The notes under the pieces are model-generated. The model had not been told where the DNA came from. It saw only the letters and a program-made list of their open reading frames with translations, and searched no databases. Position numbers and translations under genes: made by a program. A DNA stretch of 36,247 nt from Chitinophaga pinensis (lineage in GTDB: Bacteria; Bacteroidota; Bacteroidia; Flavobacteriales_D; Crocinitomicaceae): the NCBI GenBank assembly GCA_945902745.1, contig CAMDNE010000027.1:1-36247 (forward strand), read 5' to 3'. Shown piece after piece: positions 14,794-26,108 of this stretch; position 1 is the stretch's first letter, and each line of letters starts with the position of its first letter.

Positions 14794-16811
14794 ATTTTCA
14801 CCTTTTCAAAAACGCCATCAACCAAAGCGTCTTCTACCAATTCTGGAACAGTAATTTTAAGATTTGGTTCCATTTCCATGGCGCGTTTGATTGCGAAAAT
14901 TGCTCCTTCATTTCGGGCCCAACTTCTTCGAGAGATTCCGTTGTTTACATCCCAATGAAGCATCATTTTCAAGCGGCGATCTGCTTCTTTGGTTCCGTCC
15001 AACAACATTCCAAAACCACCATTGATCACTTCTCCCCAACCTACGCCACCACCATTGTGTATGGAAACCCATGTTGCACCTCTGAAACTATCGCCAATTA
15101 CGTTTTGAATCGCCATATCTGCAGTGAACCTTGAACCATCGTAAATGTTAGACGTTTCACGGTACGGTGAATCCGTTCCAGAAACATCGTGGTGATCTCG
15201 TCCTAAAACTATTGGTCCAATTTCGCCTTTTTCAATTGCTTTGTTAAAAGCTTCTGCAATCAACATTCTTCCTTCCGCATCCGCGTATAAAATACGTGCT
15301 TGCGAACCAACAACTAATTTATTTTCTTGAGCACCTTTGATCCATTGAATGTTATCAGCCATTTGTTGCTGAATTTCTTCAGGACTGCGCTTTTTCATTT
15401 CTTCTAAAACAGCACACGCTATTTCATCCGTTTTCGCCAAATCTTCTGGCTTTCCAGATGCACATACCCAACGGAAAGGTCCAAATCCATAATCAAAGCA
15501 CATTGGTCCGAGAATGTCTTGTACATAAGAAGGATATTTAAAATCAATTCCATTTGCTGCCATAACATCTGCTCCAGCGCGCGATGCTTCTAATAAAAAC
15601 GCATTTCCGTAATCGAAGAAATAGGTTCCTTTAGCCGTATGTTTGTTCACCGCAGCGGCATGTAAACGCAATGTTGCTTGAACTTTTTCTTTGAATAGCT
15701 CAGGATTGTTTGCCATCATGTCATTTGCTTCTTCAAAAGAAATTCCAACAGGATAGTAACCACCAGCCCAAGGATTGTGAAGCGATGTTTGATCTGATCC
15801 TAAGTCAACAAAAATATTTTCTTTGTCGAATTTCTCCCAAACATCTACGATATTTCCAATAAAAGCAATTGAAACAACTTCTTGTTTTTCCTTTGCAACA
15901 CGAACGCGATCGCACAATTCATCCAAGTCATCAATCAACACATCCACCCAGCCTTGAGAATAGCGTGTATTTGCAGCTTTTGGATTTACTTCAGCAGTGA
16001 CAGAAATACAACCTGCAATGTTTCCAGCTTTTGGCTGCGCTCCAGACATTCCACCTAAACCTGCAGTCAAAAATAATTTTCCTTTGATCGTTTCATTTAC
16101 CTTCGAAATTTTTCGAGCAGCATTTAAAACAGTAATCGTTGTGCCGTGAACAATTCCTTGTGGACCAATATACATGAAAGATCCTGCTGTCATTTGTCCG
16201 TATTGTGTAACACCCAGCGCATTGAATTTTTCCCAATCATCTGGTTTAGAATAATTCGGAATCATCATTCCATTTGTTACAACAACTCTTGGTGCTTCTT
16301 TGTGTGATGGGAATAAACCCATTGGATGACCAGAATACATCGCCAAGGTTTGTTCGTCGGTCATTTCAGCCAAATATTTCATTGTCAAACGGTACTGAAT
16401 CCAATTCTGGAAAACAGCTCCATTTCCACCATACGTAATTAATTCATGTGGATGTTGCGCAACTGCATAATCCAAATTATTTTGAATCATCAACATAATA
16501 GCTTTGGCCTGTTCTGATTTCCCAGGATACTCGTTAATTGGTCGAGCAAACATAACATAATCAGGACGATAACGCAACATATAAATACGTCCGTATGTTT
16601 CTAATTCATTTAAAAAATCTTCGATTAATTCAGCATGTTGCTCTTTCGGGAAATAACGAAGAGTATTTCTTAAAGCCAATTTTTTCTCGTCTGCACTTAG
16701 AATCGCTTTACGCTTTGGTGCGTGATTGATTGAAAGTTCGTATTCTTTTTTTGCTGGAATAGAGCTAGGAATTCCTTGTAAAATATCTTGATGAAAAGCT
16801 TCGATTGACAT
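14790..16811 (-). CDS. hutU: Urocanate hydratase (urocanase)
   Basis: Converts urocanate to 4-imidazolone-5-propionate, the second step of histidine degradation, using tightly bound NAD+ as an electrophile. At 673 residues it is longer than the roughly 555-residue Pseudomonas/Bacillus enzymes, as is usual for a second branch of the family. Visible motifs are HPMGLFPSHKEAPRVVVTNG, YGQMTAGSFMYIGPQGIVHG, the NAD-binding TAGLGGMSGAQPKAG and the catalytic-Cys segment FGPFRWVCASGKPEDL. GRDHHDVSGTDSPYRET and SIHNGGGVGWGEVINGG follow near the end. No hutH, hutI, ftcD or hut regulator gene is adjacent, so the pathway is dispersed. A near -7 box (TAACTTTA, 16827-16834) lies upstream. The stop codon overlaps the helicase gene's stop on the opposite strand. 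Confidence 0.97.
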   Translation of the reverse strand: MSIEAFHQDILQGIPSSIPAKKEYELSINHAPKRKAILSADEKKLALRNTLRYFPKEQHAELIEDFLNELETYGRIYMLRYRPDYVMFARPINEYPGKSEQAKAIMLMIQNNLDYAVAQHPHELITYGGNGAVFQNWIQYRLTMKYLAEMTDEQTLAMYSGHPMGLFPSHKEAPRVVVTNGMMIPNYSKPDDWEKFNALGVTQYGQMTAGSFMYIGPQGIVHGTTITVLNAARKISKVNETIKGKLFLTAGLGGMSGAQPKAGNIAGCISVTAEVNPKAANTRYSQGWVDVLIDDLDELCDRVRVAKEKQEVVSIAFIGNIVDVWEKFDKENIFVDLGSDQTSLHNPWAGGYYPVGISFEEANDMMANNPELFKEKVQATLRLHAAAVNKHTAKGTYFFDYGNAFLLEASRAGADVMAANGIDFKYPSYVQDILGPMCFDYGFGPFRWVCASGKPEDLAKTDEIACAVLEEMKKRSPEEIQQQMADNIQWIKGAQENKLVVGSQARILYADAEGRMLIAEAFNKAIEKGEIGPIVLGRDHHDVSGTDSPYRETSNIYDGSRFTADMAIQNVIGDSFRGATWVSIHNGGGVGWGEVINGGFGMLLDGTKEADRRLKMMLHWDVNNGISRRSWARNEGAIFAIKRAMEMEPNLKITVPELVEDALVDGVFEKVKI

Positions 16812-16865
16812 GCGTTAATTTTTTTGTAAAGTTAATACATTCTACAAAAACTACAGACACCAATT

Positions 16866-19787
16866 TTACTTTAAGACATTCACATATCCATTATAAGTGA
16901 ACATGTCATCGCTATAAATGTCTTTCCCTTTTATAGTCCATGTATATGTTCCATCCTGAACAATTTCACCCTTATAAGTTCCGTCCCATGATTCATCTGG
17001 ATTTCTCGATTCCCAAACAACTTGTCCCCAACGGTTATAAACCAATAATTCGAAATTATATATATCCATTCCTTCCATATGAATTTCCCATTGGCTATTA
17101 AATTCATCTGTATTTGGCGTGAACGTATTTGGAACGTATAGAATAATTTCTGGAAGAACTAAAACTAGATGTGTTGTTGTGTCAATACAACCATATTCAG
17201 AAGTAGCAATCAATAACACTTCATAATTCCCAACTTCTCCATCAGGAAAAGATGTTTGAACGTGTTGAGATTGAGAATAAGATGGATTTCCTTCTGTAAT
17301 AAACCATTCATAACTTACTCCGTTGGATGAGTAATTTGTTAATTGAACCGTTGGGTTAAACATCTTAACTGGATTTGGATTATAACCAAATTCTGCAACA
17401 GGCATTGGGTAAACTGTCAGGAAATTAGTAAACATTGCAGAATCAACACATCCTTGCGGTGTAGTAACGGTTAATTGGATACTATAAATTCCAGCGGATA
17501 ATGCGTCAAGTTGAATAGATTCTTGATCAATGAATTGTTCACCGTTGGATACTTGCCATTCTAAATGCTCAACGTAATTTGGGTCAGTGTTATTGAAAAC
17601 CGTAAAGTTTGCTGGTTCACAAACTGCCATATCAACAGTACTTATTAAAGGAATTGGTAATGGAAGCAATGTAATAGCTGAAGACAAGACCAAGGGTGTT
17701 GATTCACAACCATCGGTAACCGTAACTATATAAGTGGTTGTTGAAGTTGGTGATAAAGTATGACTTGACGTTAATCCTGAATTTGTTTGACCAGAAGACC
17801 AATTGAAATTATATGGTCCATTATTACCACCTGATGCAGATACATTGATTATTGAAGAAAAACCTGGACAAACTGAAGAGTTAGGTGAAATCAACCCACT
17901 TATTCCAGGCAATACAGAAATACTTATTGTATCTGGCAATGATAAACATCCAAATTCATTTTCTGCGTATACGATGTATTGTGAATTAATTGTCGGACTT
18001 ACAGTTTGACCATTTGCTTGATTCGATGTGAAATCCCAATGGTATAAAAATGTATTCCCACCAATTGTTGAAGCCAATAAATTGGCAATTCCATTTTCAC
18101 AGATTATTGAATCATTTGAAACACTCAGTTGAAGTGGAACAGGATTTACGATGGTAACTGAAGAACAAACAGAACACCCAAGATAATCTCTAGAACACAC
18201 TGAATAATTTCCAGCAGTTAAACCAGTAAGTGCGGCATTTGATCCCCATGTAATTCCATTATCATAACTAAATTGCGTTGCTGAGGGATTGACAATAGTA
18301 ATTTGACCATCTGCAAGACCAAAACACGATGGTGAGTTTGTGTTAACGGATTGTTGTTGTTGAACAACAAGTACTTTTACTGTATCTCGATTTATTCCAC
18401 ATACAGAATTCGTTTCGCGCAAAACAAATTGGTACAACCCTGGTTGATTAACTGTAACCGTTGGATTCAGATTACTGAAATTAGGAGAAAAAGAAACAAT
18501 AGGAACAGGTAAAATTCCAGCAGTCAAAGTTTGCCATGACATTGAATTTGCGACACTCGTTTGCGTACCTGCCAAGTAAATTGGATTCCCTAAGCACACT
18601 GTGTCATCGATACCAGCGTTTGGTGTTGGTGGGGCAAATGCATTAATTGTAATATTTGAAACAGATGTCGACGGGCAAAAAGGATTAGTAGAATTTGTTG
18701 TCATTGTATAAACATGTGCTCCTTGGGTTGTAGGATTTGCAATAACTACGGCACCTGATGTTGCACTTAAATCTGGGTTAGGAGTCCATGAATATACTCC
18801 ATTTCCACCGCTAGCGTTTAGTGTCACAGGATTACCCAAACAAACATTTGTAGCAGAAGTTGTTATTTGACCTGAAACCTGAATACCAGAATTTACACCA
18901 ATGACATAATTACAGACATCCCCTGCAAATCCATCTATCATCATATAATAAGTATTCCCAGGAATTAAACCTGTTGCTGTAACCCCTTGAGCTACCGCTG
19001 AAGGCGCTAAAGGCGACACACAAGTGTATGCTGTGACTGGACCTCCACAACCTGTGGTAGAAAAAATTAAAACTTGAATTCCAAGATTTGAAGCAGAACT
19101 TGTCACCCAAACATTCAATGAAACAGTAGAAGCATTTGCAACAAATTGAATGTAAGAATCATTTTCAATAGAACCACAAAACGCAGTGTTTAATGAAGGC
19201 CAGCCATCTGGTGTATATGCAGCAGAAGTGCTGCCGCAATAACCGTTGACATCACAAATTAAAGCAGCATCAGCACAGGTATTTCCTGCTGGAGTAGATA
19301 CTGCACAATTTGGCATAACTGGTTGAGGAGAAATACAAATCGTAAAGGTAGGTGTTGTTGGAATCGTTGCAGCAAAATGATACACACGAATCCAATATGT
19401 AACACCAACCAATAATGTATTTAAAACCGCTGTTTCATTTACACTAGTGCTACTATTTGCGCATGTAAGAGATGAAAGCGAAGAACAGCCAGCCGAAAAA
19501 ACTTGAATTACAGGATTAAATCCTGCAGAACCACTAACTTGAACTCCAAGACTAGTTTGCGTTGCAACAAATGAGTACCAAACATCATCGTCAGCAGTTC
19601 CTGCGCATCCCGCTAAAGACTGCGTTGCATTTGCTACAGTTCCAGTTACAGGAATACAACTTGCATTTGGTGTCAATAAGGTAGCACCAAAACAATTGTC
19701 ATTCGCCGGTTGAGCGAACACACTATTAATTGAAAGAAACGAAGCAATAAAAATTATTGCGCTTAAAAAATTAAAATTTTGAAACAT
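16866..19787 (-). CDS. Large secreted protein with type IX secretion / gliding-motility C-terminal domain (paralog 1)
   Basis: 973 residues. A signal peptide spans about 1-25, ending SINSVFA. Two beta-sandwich domains resembling bacterial pre-peptidase/CUB-like modules follow (about 30-155 and 160-305, each with ND..YSFVA/YIQFVA). A series of Ig/PKD-like modules (about 306-880) contains recurring phrases such as VCLGNP..L and WSSGQTNSG. The final 90 residues (YVPNTFTPN, then VYNRWGQVVWES and WDGTY..G....GTYTW) are the gliding-motility-associated C-terminal domain that directs export by the type IX system (type B signal). It is probably displayed on or released from the cell surface as an adhesin or structural protein. 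From about residue 388 to the end it is closely related to the neighbouring gene product (19832-22426). It lies 44 bases after that gene with no promoter seen, so co-transcription is likely. The ligand is unknown. Confidence 0.9.
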   Translation of the reverse strand: MFQNFNFLSAIIFIASFLSINSVFAQPANDNCFGATLLTPNASCIPVTGTVANATQSLAGCAGTADDDVWYSFVATQTSLGVQVSGSAGFNPVIQVFSAGCSSLSSLTCANSSTSVNETAVLNTLLVGVTYWIRVYHFAATIPTTPTFTICISPQPVMPNCAVSTPAGNTCADAALICDVNGYCGSTSAAYTPDGWPSLNTAFCGSIENDSYIQFVANASTVSLNVWVTSSASNLGIQVLIFSTTGCGGPVTAYTCVSPLAPSAVAQGVTATGLIPGNTYYMMIDGFAGDVCNYVIGVNSGIQVSGQITTSATNVCLGNPVTLNASGGNGVYSWTPNPDLSATSGAVVIANPTTQGAHVYTMTTNSTNPFCPSTSVSNITINAFAPPTPNAGIDDTVCLGNPIYLAGTQTSVANSMSWQTLTAGILPVPIVSFSPNFSNLNPTVTVNQPGLYQFVLRETNSVCGINRDTVKVLVVQQQQSVNTNSPSCFGLADGQITIVNPSATQFSYDNGITWGSNAALTGLTAGNYSVCSRDYLGCSVCSSVTIVNPVPLQLSVSNDSIICENGIANLLASTIGGNTFLYHWDFTSNQANGQTVSPTINSQYIVYAENEFGCLSLPDTISISVLPGISGLISPNSSVCPGFSSIINVSASGGNNGPYNFNWSSGQTNSGLTSSHTLSPTSTTTYIVTVTDGCESTPLVLSSAITLLPLPIPLISTVDMAVCEPANFTVFNNTDPNYVEHLEWQVSNGEQFIDQESIQLDALSAGIYSIQLTVTTPQGCVDSAMFTNFLTVYPMPVAEFGYNPNPVKMFNPTVQLTNYSSNGVSYEWFITEGNPSYSQSQHVQTSFPDGEVGNYEVLLIATSEYGCIDTTTHLVLVLPEIILYVPNTFTPNTDEFNSQWEIHMEGMDIYNFELLVYNRWGQVVWESRNPDESWDGTYKGEIVQDGTYTWTIKGKDIYSDDMFTYNGYVNVLK

Positions 19788-19831
19788 TTTACAGTATTAG
19801 ATTAATCATTTCCAGTGAATAGTGGTTATGA

Positions 19832-22426
19832 TTATCTTAAAACGTTCACATGTCCGTTGTATACATATTTTGCATCATTAACAAGATCTTTCGTTCTTAT
19901 AATCCATGTATATGTTCCATTTTCCACGTACTTTCCGCCATAAGTTCCATCCCATTTTGCCGTTGGATCATGAGATTCCCAAATTATTTGTCCCCATCGA
20001 TTGTAGAGCAACAACTCAAAATCATAAACATCTATACCTTCAATATAAATGCCCCATGATTGATTGAATTCATCATTATCAGGAGTAAAAGTATTAGGAA
20101 CATATATTATTATTTCTGGCAGAACTATAACAATTTGCTCAGTTGTGTCGATGCAACCAAATTCTGAAGTTGCAATTAACATAACGTTATATTGACCTTC
20201 AATACCATCCGGAAATAATGTTTTCACATGCGTTAATTCTGAATAAGATGGGTTTCCAGACTCTATAAACCAATTATACGTTACGGCATTTGAAGAATAA
20301 TTTGTCAATTGCACCTCTGGATTAAACATAAACACAGGGTTTGGACTGTGATTGAAATTTGCAATTGGTTTAGGGTAAACGGTCAAATAATTATAAAAAG
20401 TAGTCGAATCAACGCATCCTTGAGGAGATGTTATAACTAATTGCACATCATATAAATTAGACATCATGTCTTCAGGTCGAATTGTATCAACATTTTGAAA
20501 TACTTGACCGTCTGATATCTGCCAATAAACTAAGTCCACCATTGTTGGATCTGTTTCATTAACGATTACAAAATTTGCTGGTTCGCATTCCTTGTCATTA
20601 TCCACAGAGATTAATGGAACTGGTAAAGGCGCTAAAATCACATTTGTAGTTAAAACTAGTGGCGTAGATTCACATCCATCATTCACTGTAACAGTGTAAT
20701 GAGTTGTTATTGGCGGGTTTGCAGTTATTGAATCTATTGACCCATTACCAATTTCACCTGAACTCCAAGTAAATGTGTAGGGTACCCCAATTCCTCCTGT
20801 TGCAGTTGCAGTTAAAGTAGTTGGGTAACCAGGACAAATTGTAACATCTGGTGTAAGTGTACCTGTCAAAGCACTTCTTATCGTAACATTAATTGTTTCT
20901 GTAGCGGAAATACAACCATTTTGATTTTCTGCAAAAACAGAATATATTGTATTTACTATAGGACTTTCAGGTTGTGAAGCAGCTGTATTTGTAGTCTGAT
21001 CCCAATGAAATAAGTAAGACGTTCCTCCAGTAGCAGAAGCCAATAAAGCAGCTGTTCCATTTTGGCAAATCAATGTGTCATTTGAAACAGAAATAGTTAC
21101 CAAAGCGGGATTAGTCACTGTGACATTTGAACAAGTCTGACAACCCATTGCATTCCTTGAACAAACTGAAAACGTTCCAGCATTAAAAACAACTGCAAAT
21201 GAATCAATCTGCCATGTAACTCCATTGTCAAAACTATATTCGTCAGCAAATGGACTTGAAATATGTATTTCACCATCAGCAAAACCGAAACAACTTGGGC
21301 TAACCGAACTTGTTGTCTGGGAAATTTGTGAAACAAGAACACGAACAGTATCTCTTCCGTACCCGCAAGTAACATTATTTTCACGCAAAATAAACTGATA
21401 TAACCCAACTTGATTTACGGTTACTGTTGGTGTCAATGAGCTAAAATTGGGTGAAAAAGAAACTGTTGGAGTTGGCACAATCCCAGAGGTTAATGTTTGC
21501 CATGAAGGTGAATTTGTTGCCGAACTTATTGTCCCATTCAAATAAATAGGTTGTCCTAAACAAACGGTATCATCTATTCCAGCATTTGGAACTGGAGGAG
21601 GAACAACTGTAATTGTAAAAACAGCTGTATCAATAAATTGAGAAGAAGTTGAACTAGCAGGCTGAAAAACTTGAACTTGATAAGTAGTTGTAACGGCAGG
21701 AGTAACAATAACATTTGATCCACTCGATGTATTTGAGACACCATTCGTAACTAACCATGTAAATTGTGGCGATGCCAAACCTGGTGTTGCAATATTTACT
21801 GTTGCAGATGCGCCTTGACATATTGATTGATCTGGCGCTGAGACACTGCATGAAACACCTGCTGTTCCAAAGAAGTTCAAATTAACATTTTGACTTGTTC
21901 CACTGTAATTTGAAAGACACAATAAATACTGTTGACCAGCAATTACGCTTAATGGAGCTTCATAACTTGAAGGCGAACCTAATGGAGGCAATTGTCCAGC
22001 AGGAGCCATACCTGTATTTCCATTACACGATCCATTCCAATTACACGCCACCGGGGGCAATGTGTTTCCTGTTATTCCTGCGCACGTAACACCTGAATTA
22101 ACATACGGCCACATTATCCAATCAAAACATCCTCCATTTGGACCAATTATAGACCATGCCAATGTTCCAGATGTAGTAACAGAAATTGTAATAAAGGTGG
22201 AACTTGTTTCTCCACTCAAAAGACATCCTGAATTACCAGAAGAACCAGGATTGGTAGAAGGATTTGAAATACTACCAGAAGTGAAATCTACAATGTTAGT
22301 CGCCGGATTATTAGGTGCAATCCCAAAGGATGGGGTTGTACAGCCAGGAACAGCATCTACACAATCATTTGGCTGAGCCAAACAATAGCAGCTTGTAAAT
22401 AAAAAAAGAATATTTATAAATCTCAT
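19832..22426 (-). CDS. Large secreted protein with type IX secretion / gliding-motility C-terminal domain (paralog 2)
   Basis: 864 residues from ATG at 22426. This start puts a clean signal peptide (FINILFLFTSCYCLAQ) at the N-terminus and avoids overlap with the upstream gene, whose stop ends 4 bases before it; a start at 22450 would overlap that gene by 20 bases. Residues 20-200 form a Cys- and Gly-rich domain (CVDAVPGCTTPSFG, NGGCFDWIMWPYVNSG) typical of lectin-like repeat proteins of the phylum, unlike the N-terminus of paralog 1. From about residue 280 onward it aligns with paralog 1 (NAGIDDTVCLG, SWQTLTSGIVP, CESTPLVL, QLTNYSSN). It ends in the same sorting domain (YVPNTFTPDNDEFNQ, YNRWGQIIWES). 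The likely role is a surface or secreted adhesin exported by the type IX system. The secretion machinery itself is not in the window. Confidence 0.9.
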   Translation of the reverse strand: MRFINILFLFTSCYCLAQPNDCVDAVPGCTTPSFGIAPNNPATNIVDFTSGSISNPSTNPGSSGNSGCLLSGETSSTFITISVTTSGTLAWSIIGPNGGCFDWIMWPYVNSGVTCAGITGNTLPPVACNWNGSCNGNTGMAPAGQLPPLGSPSSYEAPLSVIAGQQYLLCLSNYSGTSQNVNLNFFGTAGVSCSVSAPDQSICQGASATVNIATPGLASPQFTWLVTNGVSNTSSGSNVIVTPAVTTTYQVQVFQPASSTSSQFIDTAVFTITVVPPPVPNAGIDDTVCLGQPIYLNGTISSATNSPSWQTLTSGIVPTPTVSFSPNFSSLTPTVTVNQVGLYQFILRENNVTCGYGRDTVRVLVSQISQTTSSVSPSCFGFADGEIHISSPFADEYSFDNGVTWQIDSFAVVFNAGTFSVCSRNAMGCQTCSNVTVTNPALVTISVSNDTLICQNGTAALLASATGGTSYLFHWDQTTNTAASQPESPIVNTIYSVFAENQNGCISATETINVTIRSALTGTLTPDVTICPGYPTTLTATATGGIGVPYTFTWSSGEIGNGSIDSITANPPITTHYTVTVNDGCESTPLVLTTNVILAPLPVPLISVDNDKECEPANFVIVNETDPTMVDLVYWQISDGQVFQNVDTIRPEDMMSNLYDVQLVITSPQGCVDSTTFYNYLTVYPKPIANFNHSPNPVFMFNPEVQLTNYSSNAVTYNWFIESGNPSYSELTHVKTLFPDGIEGQYNVMLIATSEFGCIDTTEQIVIVLPEIIIYVPNTFTPDNDEFNQSWGIYIEGIDVYDFELLLYNRWGQIIWESHDPTAKWDGTYGGKYVENGTYTWIIRTKDLVNDAKYVYNGHVNVLR

Positions 22427-22430
22427 TTGC

Positions 22431-22781
22431 TTATTTTTCACACCCGTCAAAAGGAAATGGTTTTACGACATCAATTCCTTGACGACCTATTTGTATACAT
22501 CTAACTTTATCAGAATATTGATTAAACCAAGAGATAAAATTTTCTTCAGATAATTCATCTAAATTTTGGGTCAAAATAAAAGATCTTTGCGTATTGTAAT
22601 CTAAACGAATGACTTTAATATAAGGATTAGAGCGCATTTCGGTCTCTAGAACACGCATTTCTTCAGGACTATCAACTTCAATCATCGATTGAGCAAATAA
22701 TACAATTTCAGTATTGGATGTTTGAGAAAATGTATTTGTCGTGATAAACAGCAAAAAAATTCCAACTAAAAAATTTTTCAT
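22431..22781 (-). CDS. Small secreted protein of unknown function
   Basis: 116 residues. A signal peptide (FLVGIFLLFITTNTFS) precedes Gln20, the usual export site wording in this phylum. The mature part is about 97 residues. The pattern SPEEMRVLETEMRSNPYIKVIRLDYNTQRSFILTQ, an alpha helix followed by paired strands (beginning at about residue 38), is reminiscent of the ferredoxin-like fold of heavy-metal-associated domains. It has no CxxC metal site, and only two Cys occur (near residues 94 and 114), which could form a disulfide. It is the first gene of a probable three-gene unit: its stop is 4 bases from the start of the giant secreted protein gene. A candidate -7 box lies at 22840-22847. I do not recognise the family; a periplasmic accessory of the exported giants is only an inference. 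Confidence 0.75.
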   Translation of the reverse strand: MKNFLVGIFLLFITTNTFSQTSNTEIVLFAQSMIEVDSPEEMRVLETEMRSNPYIKVIRLDYNTQRSFILTQNLDELSEENFISWFNQYSDKVRCIQIGRQGIDVVKPFPFDGCEK

Positions 22782-22839
22782 AAATATAGATTTATTTGAA
22801 GACGTAAATAATAAGCGAAAAGTTGCCCTATTATTTCGA

Positions 22840-22847
22840 CAAAGTTA
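22840..22847 (-). promoter_or_regulatory. Candidate -7 promoter box for the secreted-protein operon
   Basis: TAACTTTG on the minus strand matches TAnnTTTG, with GTG rather than TTG at the 19-base spacing. The predicted start is near 22835, giving a leader of about 54 bases before the ATG at 22781. The rest of 22782-22924 shows no gene and no convincing terminator for the enolase gene upstream. Confidence 0.45.
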
Positions 22848-22924
22848 ATTTTATAAAAACAAAAAACACAGAATTGTGAAAACAACAACTTAAATGTTAA
22901 GTATTTAACCGATTAAGTCAGATG

Positions 22925-25308
<2,384 letters not shown>

Positions 25309-25323
25309 TTAAAATATTTTGTG

Positions 25324-25331
25324 CAAAGTTA
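25324..25331 (-). promoter_or_regulatory. Candidate -7 promoter box for carA-eno
   Basis: TAACTTTG on the minus strand fits TAnnTTTG, with a predicted start near 25319 and a leader of about 11 bases. The -33 element is degenerate (TTT rather than TTG, at a slightly long spacing). Its place between the ribosomal terminator and carA supports it. Confidence 0.5.
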
Positions 25332-25366
25332 GGGTTTCATCTTCAAATTTGGAAACTGTTTGACAT

Positions 25367-25395
25367 AAAAAAAGGGTAATGTTACCATTACCCTT
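25367..25395 (-). terminator. Intrinsic terminator of the ribosomal protein operon
   Basis: On the minus strand, AAGGGTAATG, a 4-base loop (GTAA) and CATTACCCTT form a perfect 10-base-pair stem followed by a run of T (25367-25373). It lies 22 bases past the rplQ stop and before the carA promoter box, marking the end of the long S10-spc-alpha transcript. Confidence 0.93.
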
Positions 25396-25417
25396 AATAT
25401 ATTTGAATAGAAATGAA

Positions 25418-26011
25418 TTATTTCTCTTCTGTACTTTCTTCTGAAGTCGTTTCCTCAGTCGCTTCTGGAGCAGATTCTTCAGCAGGAGCTGCAGCTTCTT
25501 CAACAGTTTCAACTTCAGCAACAGGCTCTTCTGATACTGCCTCAGCAGTAGGTTTAGCATCAGATTCAACAACAGTTGTTGCCTCATCACCTTTAGAACC
25601 AGCTCTTCTTGAACGTCTTGTTGTCTTTTTCGCTTTTTCGTTTGTGTAGATATCATTGAAATCAACCAATTCAATAATACACATTTCAGCGTTATCACCT
25701 AAACGATATCCCGTACGAATTATACGTGTATATCCTCCTGGTCTGTCTGCAATTTTTGGAGCAACATCTCTGAATAATTCAGAAACTATCTCTTTGCTTT
25801 GCAAGTAACCAAAAACAGTTCTTCTTGAATGTGTTGAATCTGTTTTTGATTTAGTCAACAAAGGCTCTACATATCCTCTTAAAGCTTTCGCTTTTGCAAC
25901 AGTTGTATTAATACGCTTGTGCTGAATAAGAGAACAAGCCATATTAGATAACATTGCTTTTCTATGAGAAGCTGTTCTACCTAAATTATTTACTTTATTA
26001 CCGTGTCTCAT
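25418..26011 (-). CDS. rplQ: 50S ribosomal protein L17 with acidic C-terminal extension
   Basis: Large-subunit protein near the exit tunnel. Residues 1-125 are the conserved L17 core: [20 protein letters not shown], then [23 protein letters not shown] with the usual bL17 spacing, and the [19 protein letters not shown] segment near 93-111. Residues 126-197 add a basic stretch ([15 protein letters not shown]) and then about 55 residues rich in Glu, Ala, Thr and Ser, low in complexity and strongly acidic. E. coli L17 is about 127 residues, so the tail is an addition; shorter tails of this kind occur in Bacteroidota. It is the last gene of the alpha-type operon, 97 bases after rpoA and just before the terminator. 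Confidence 0.97.
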   Translation of the reverse strand: MRHGNKVNNLGRTASHRKAMLSNMACSLIQHKRINTTVAKAKALRGYVEPLLTKSKTDSTHSRRTVFGYLQSKEIVSELFRDVAPKIADRPGGYTRIIRTGYRLGDNAEMCIIELVDFNDIYTNEKAKKTTRRSRRAGSKGDEATTVVESDAKPTAEAVSEEPVAEVETVEEAAAPAEESAPEATEETTSEESTEEK

Positions 26012-26039
26012 TTTTTTAAATTTCGTAAGTAACGGTTAA

Positions 26040-26073
26040 CTGAGTCTTTCCCAAGGTATCGCCTAAAGCTCAG
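26040..26073 (-). promoter_or_regulatory. Predicted RNA hairpin in the rpoA-rplQ spacer
   Basis: On the transcript strand CTGAGCTTT pairs with AAAGACTCAG (5 + 4 base pairs with one bulged A) around a 15-base loop. The 97-base spacer is the longest in this part of the operon, where gaps are mostly under 30 bases. It has no T run, so it is not an intrinsic terminator. It could set the ratio of rpoA to rplQ or be an RNA processing site; the fold was made by eye. Confidence 0.35.
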
Positions 26074-26108
26074 CCACCTATTACGCCATTATTAATTAAT
26101 TGCGATTC

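Noticed and set aside
22062-22376. A plus-strand 104-codon open frame inside the secreted paralog gene
   Set aside because: It lies wholly antisense to a well-supported gene and has no recognisable domain or start signal.
16866-22426. A direct repeat pair indicating a mobile element
   Set aside because: The long similarity is explained by the paralogous C-terminal halves of two secreted proteins; no transposase or terminal repeats are present.
22782-22924. A tRNA or small RNA gene in the spacer between eno and the secreted-protein operon
   Set aside because: No cloverleaf or conserved T-loop was seen; only short AT-rich pairings such as CTTAAATGTTAAG occur.
25309-25366. A pyrimidine-responsive attenuator before carA
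   Set aside because: The predicted leader is about 11 bases long, and the only strong hairpin belongs to the ribosomal operon terminator upstream.
25309-25698. A 129-codon frame rich in Lys, Arg, Leu and Gln overlapping rplQ
   Set aside because: It is an alternate reading frame of the low-complexity L17 tail; the composition follows from the acidic codons in the true frame, and it crosses the terminator.
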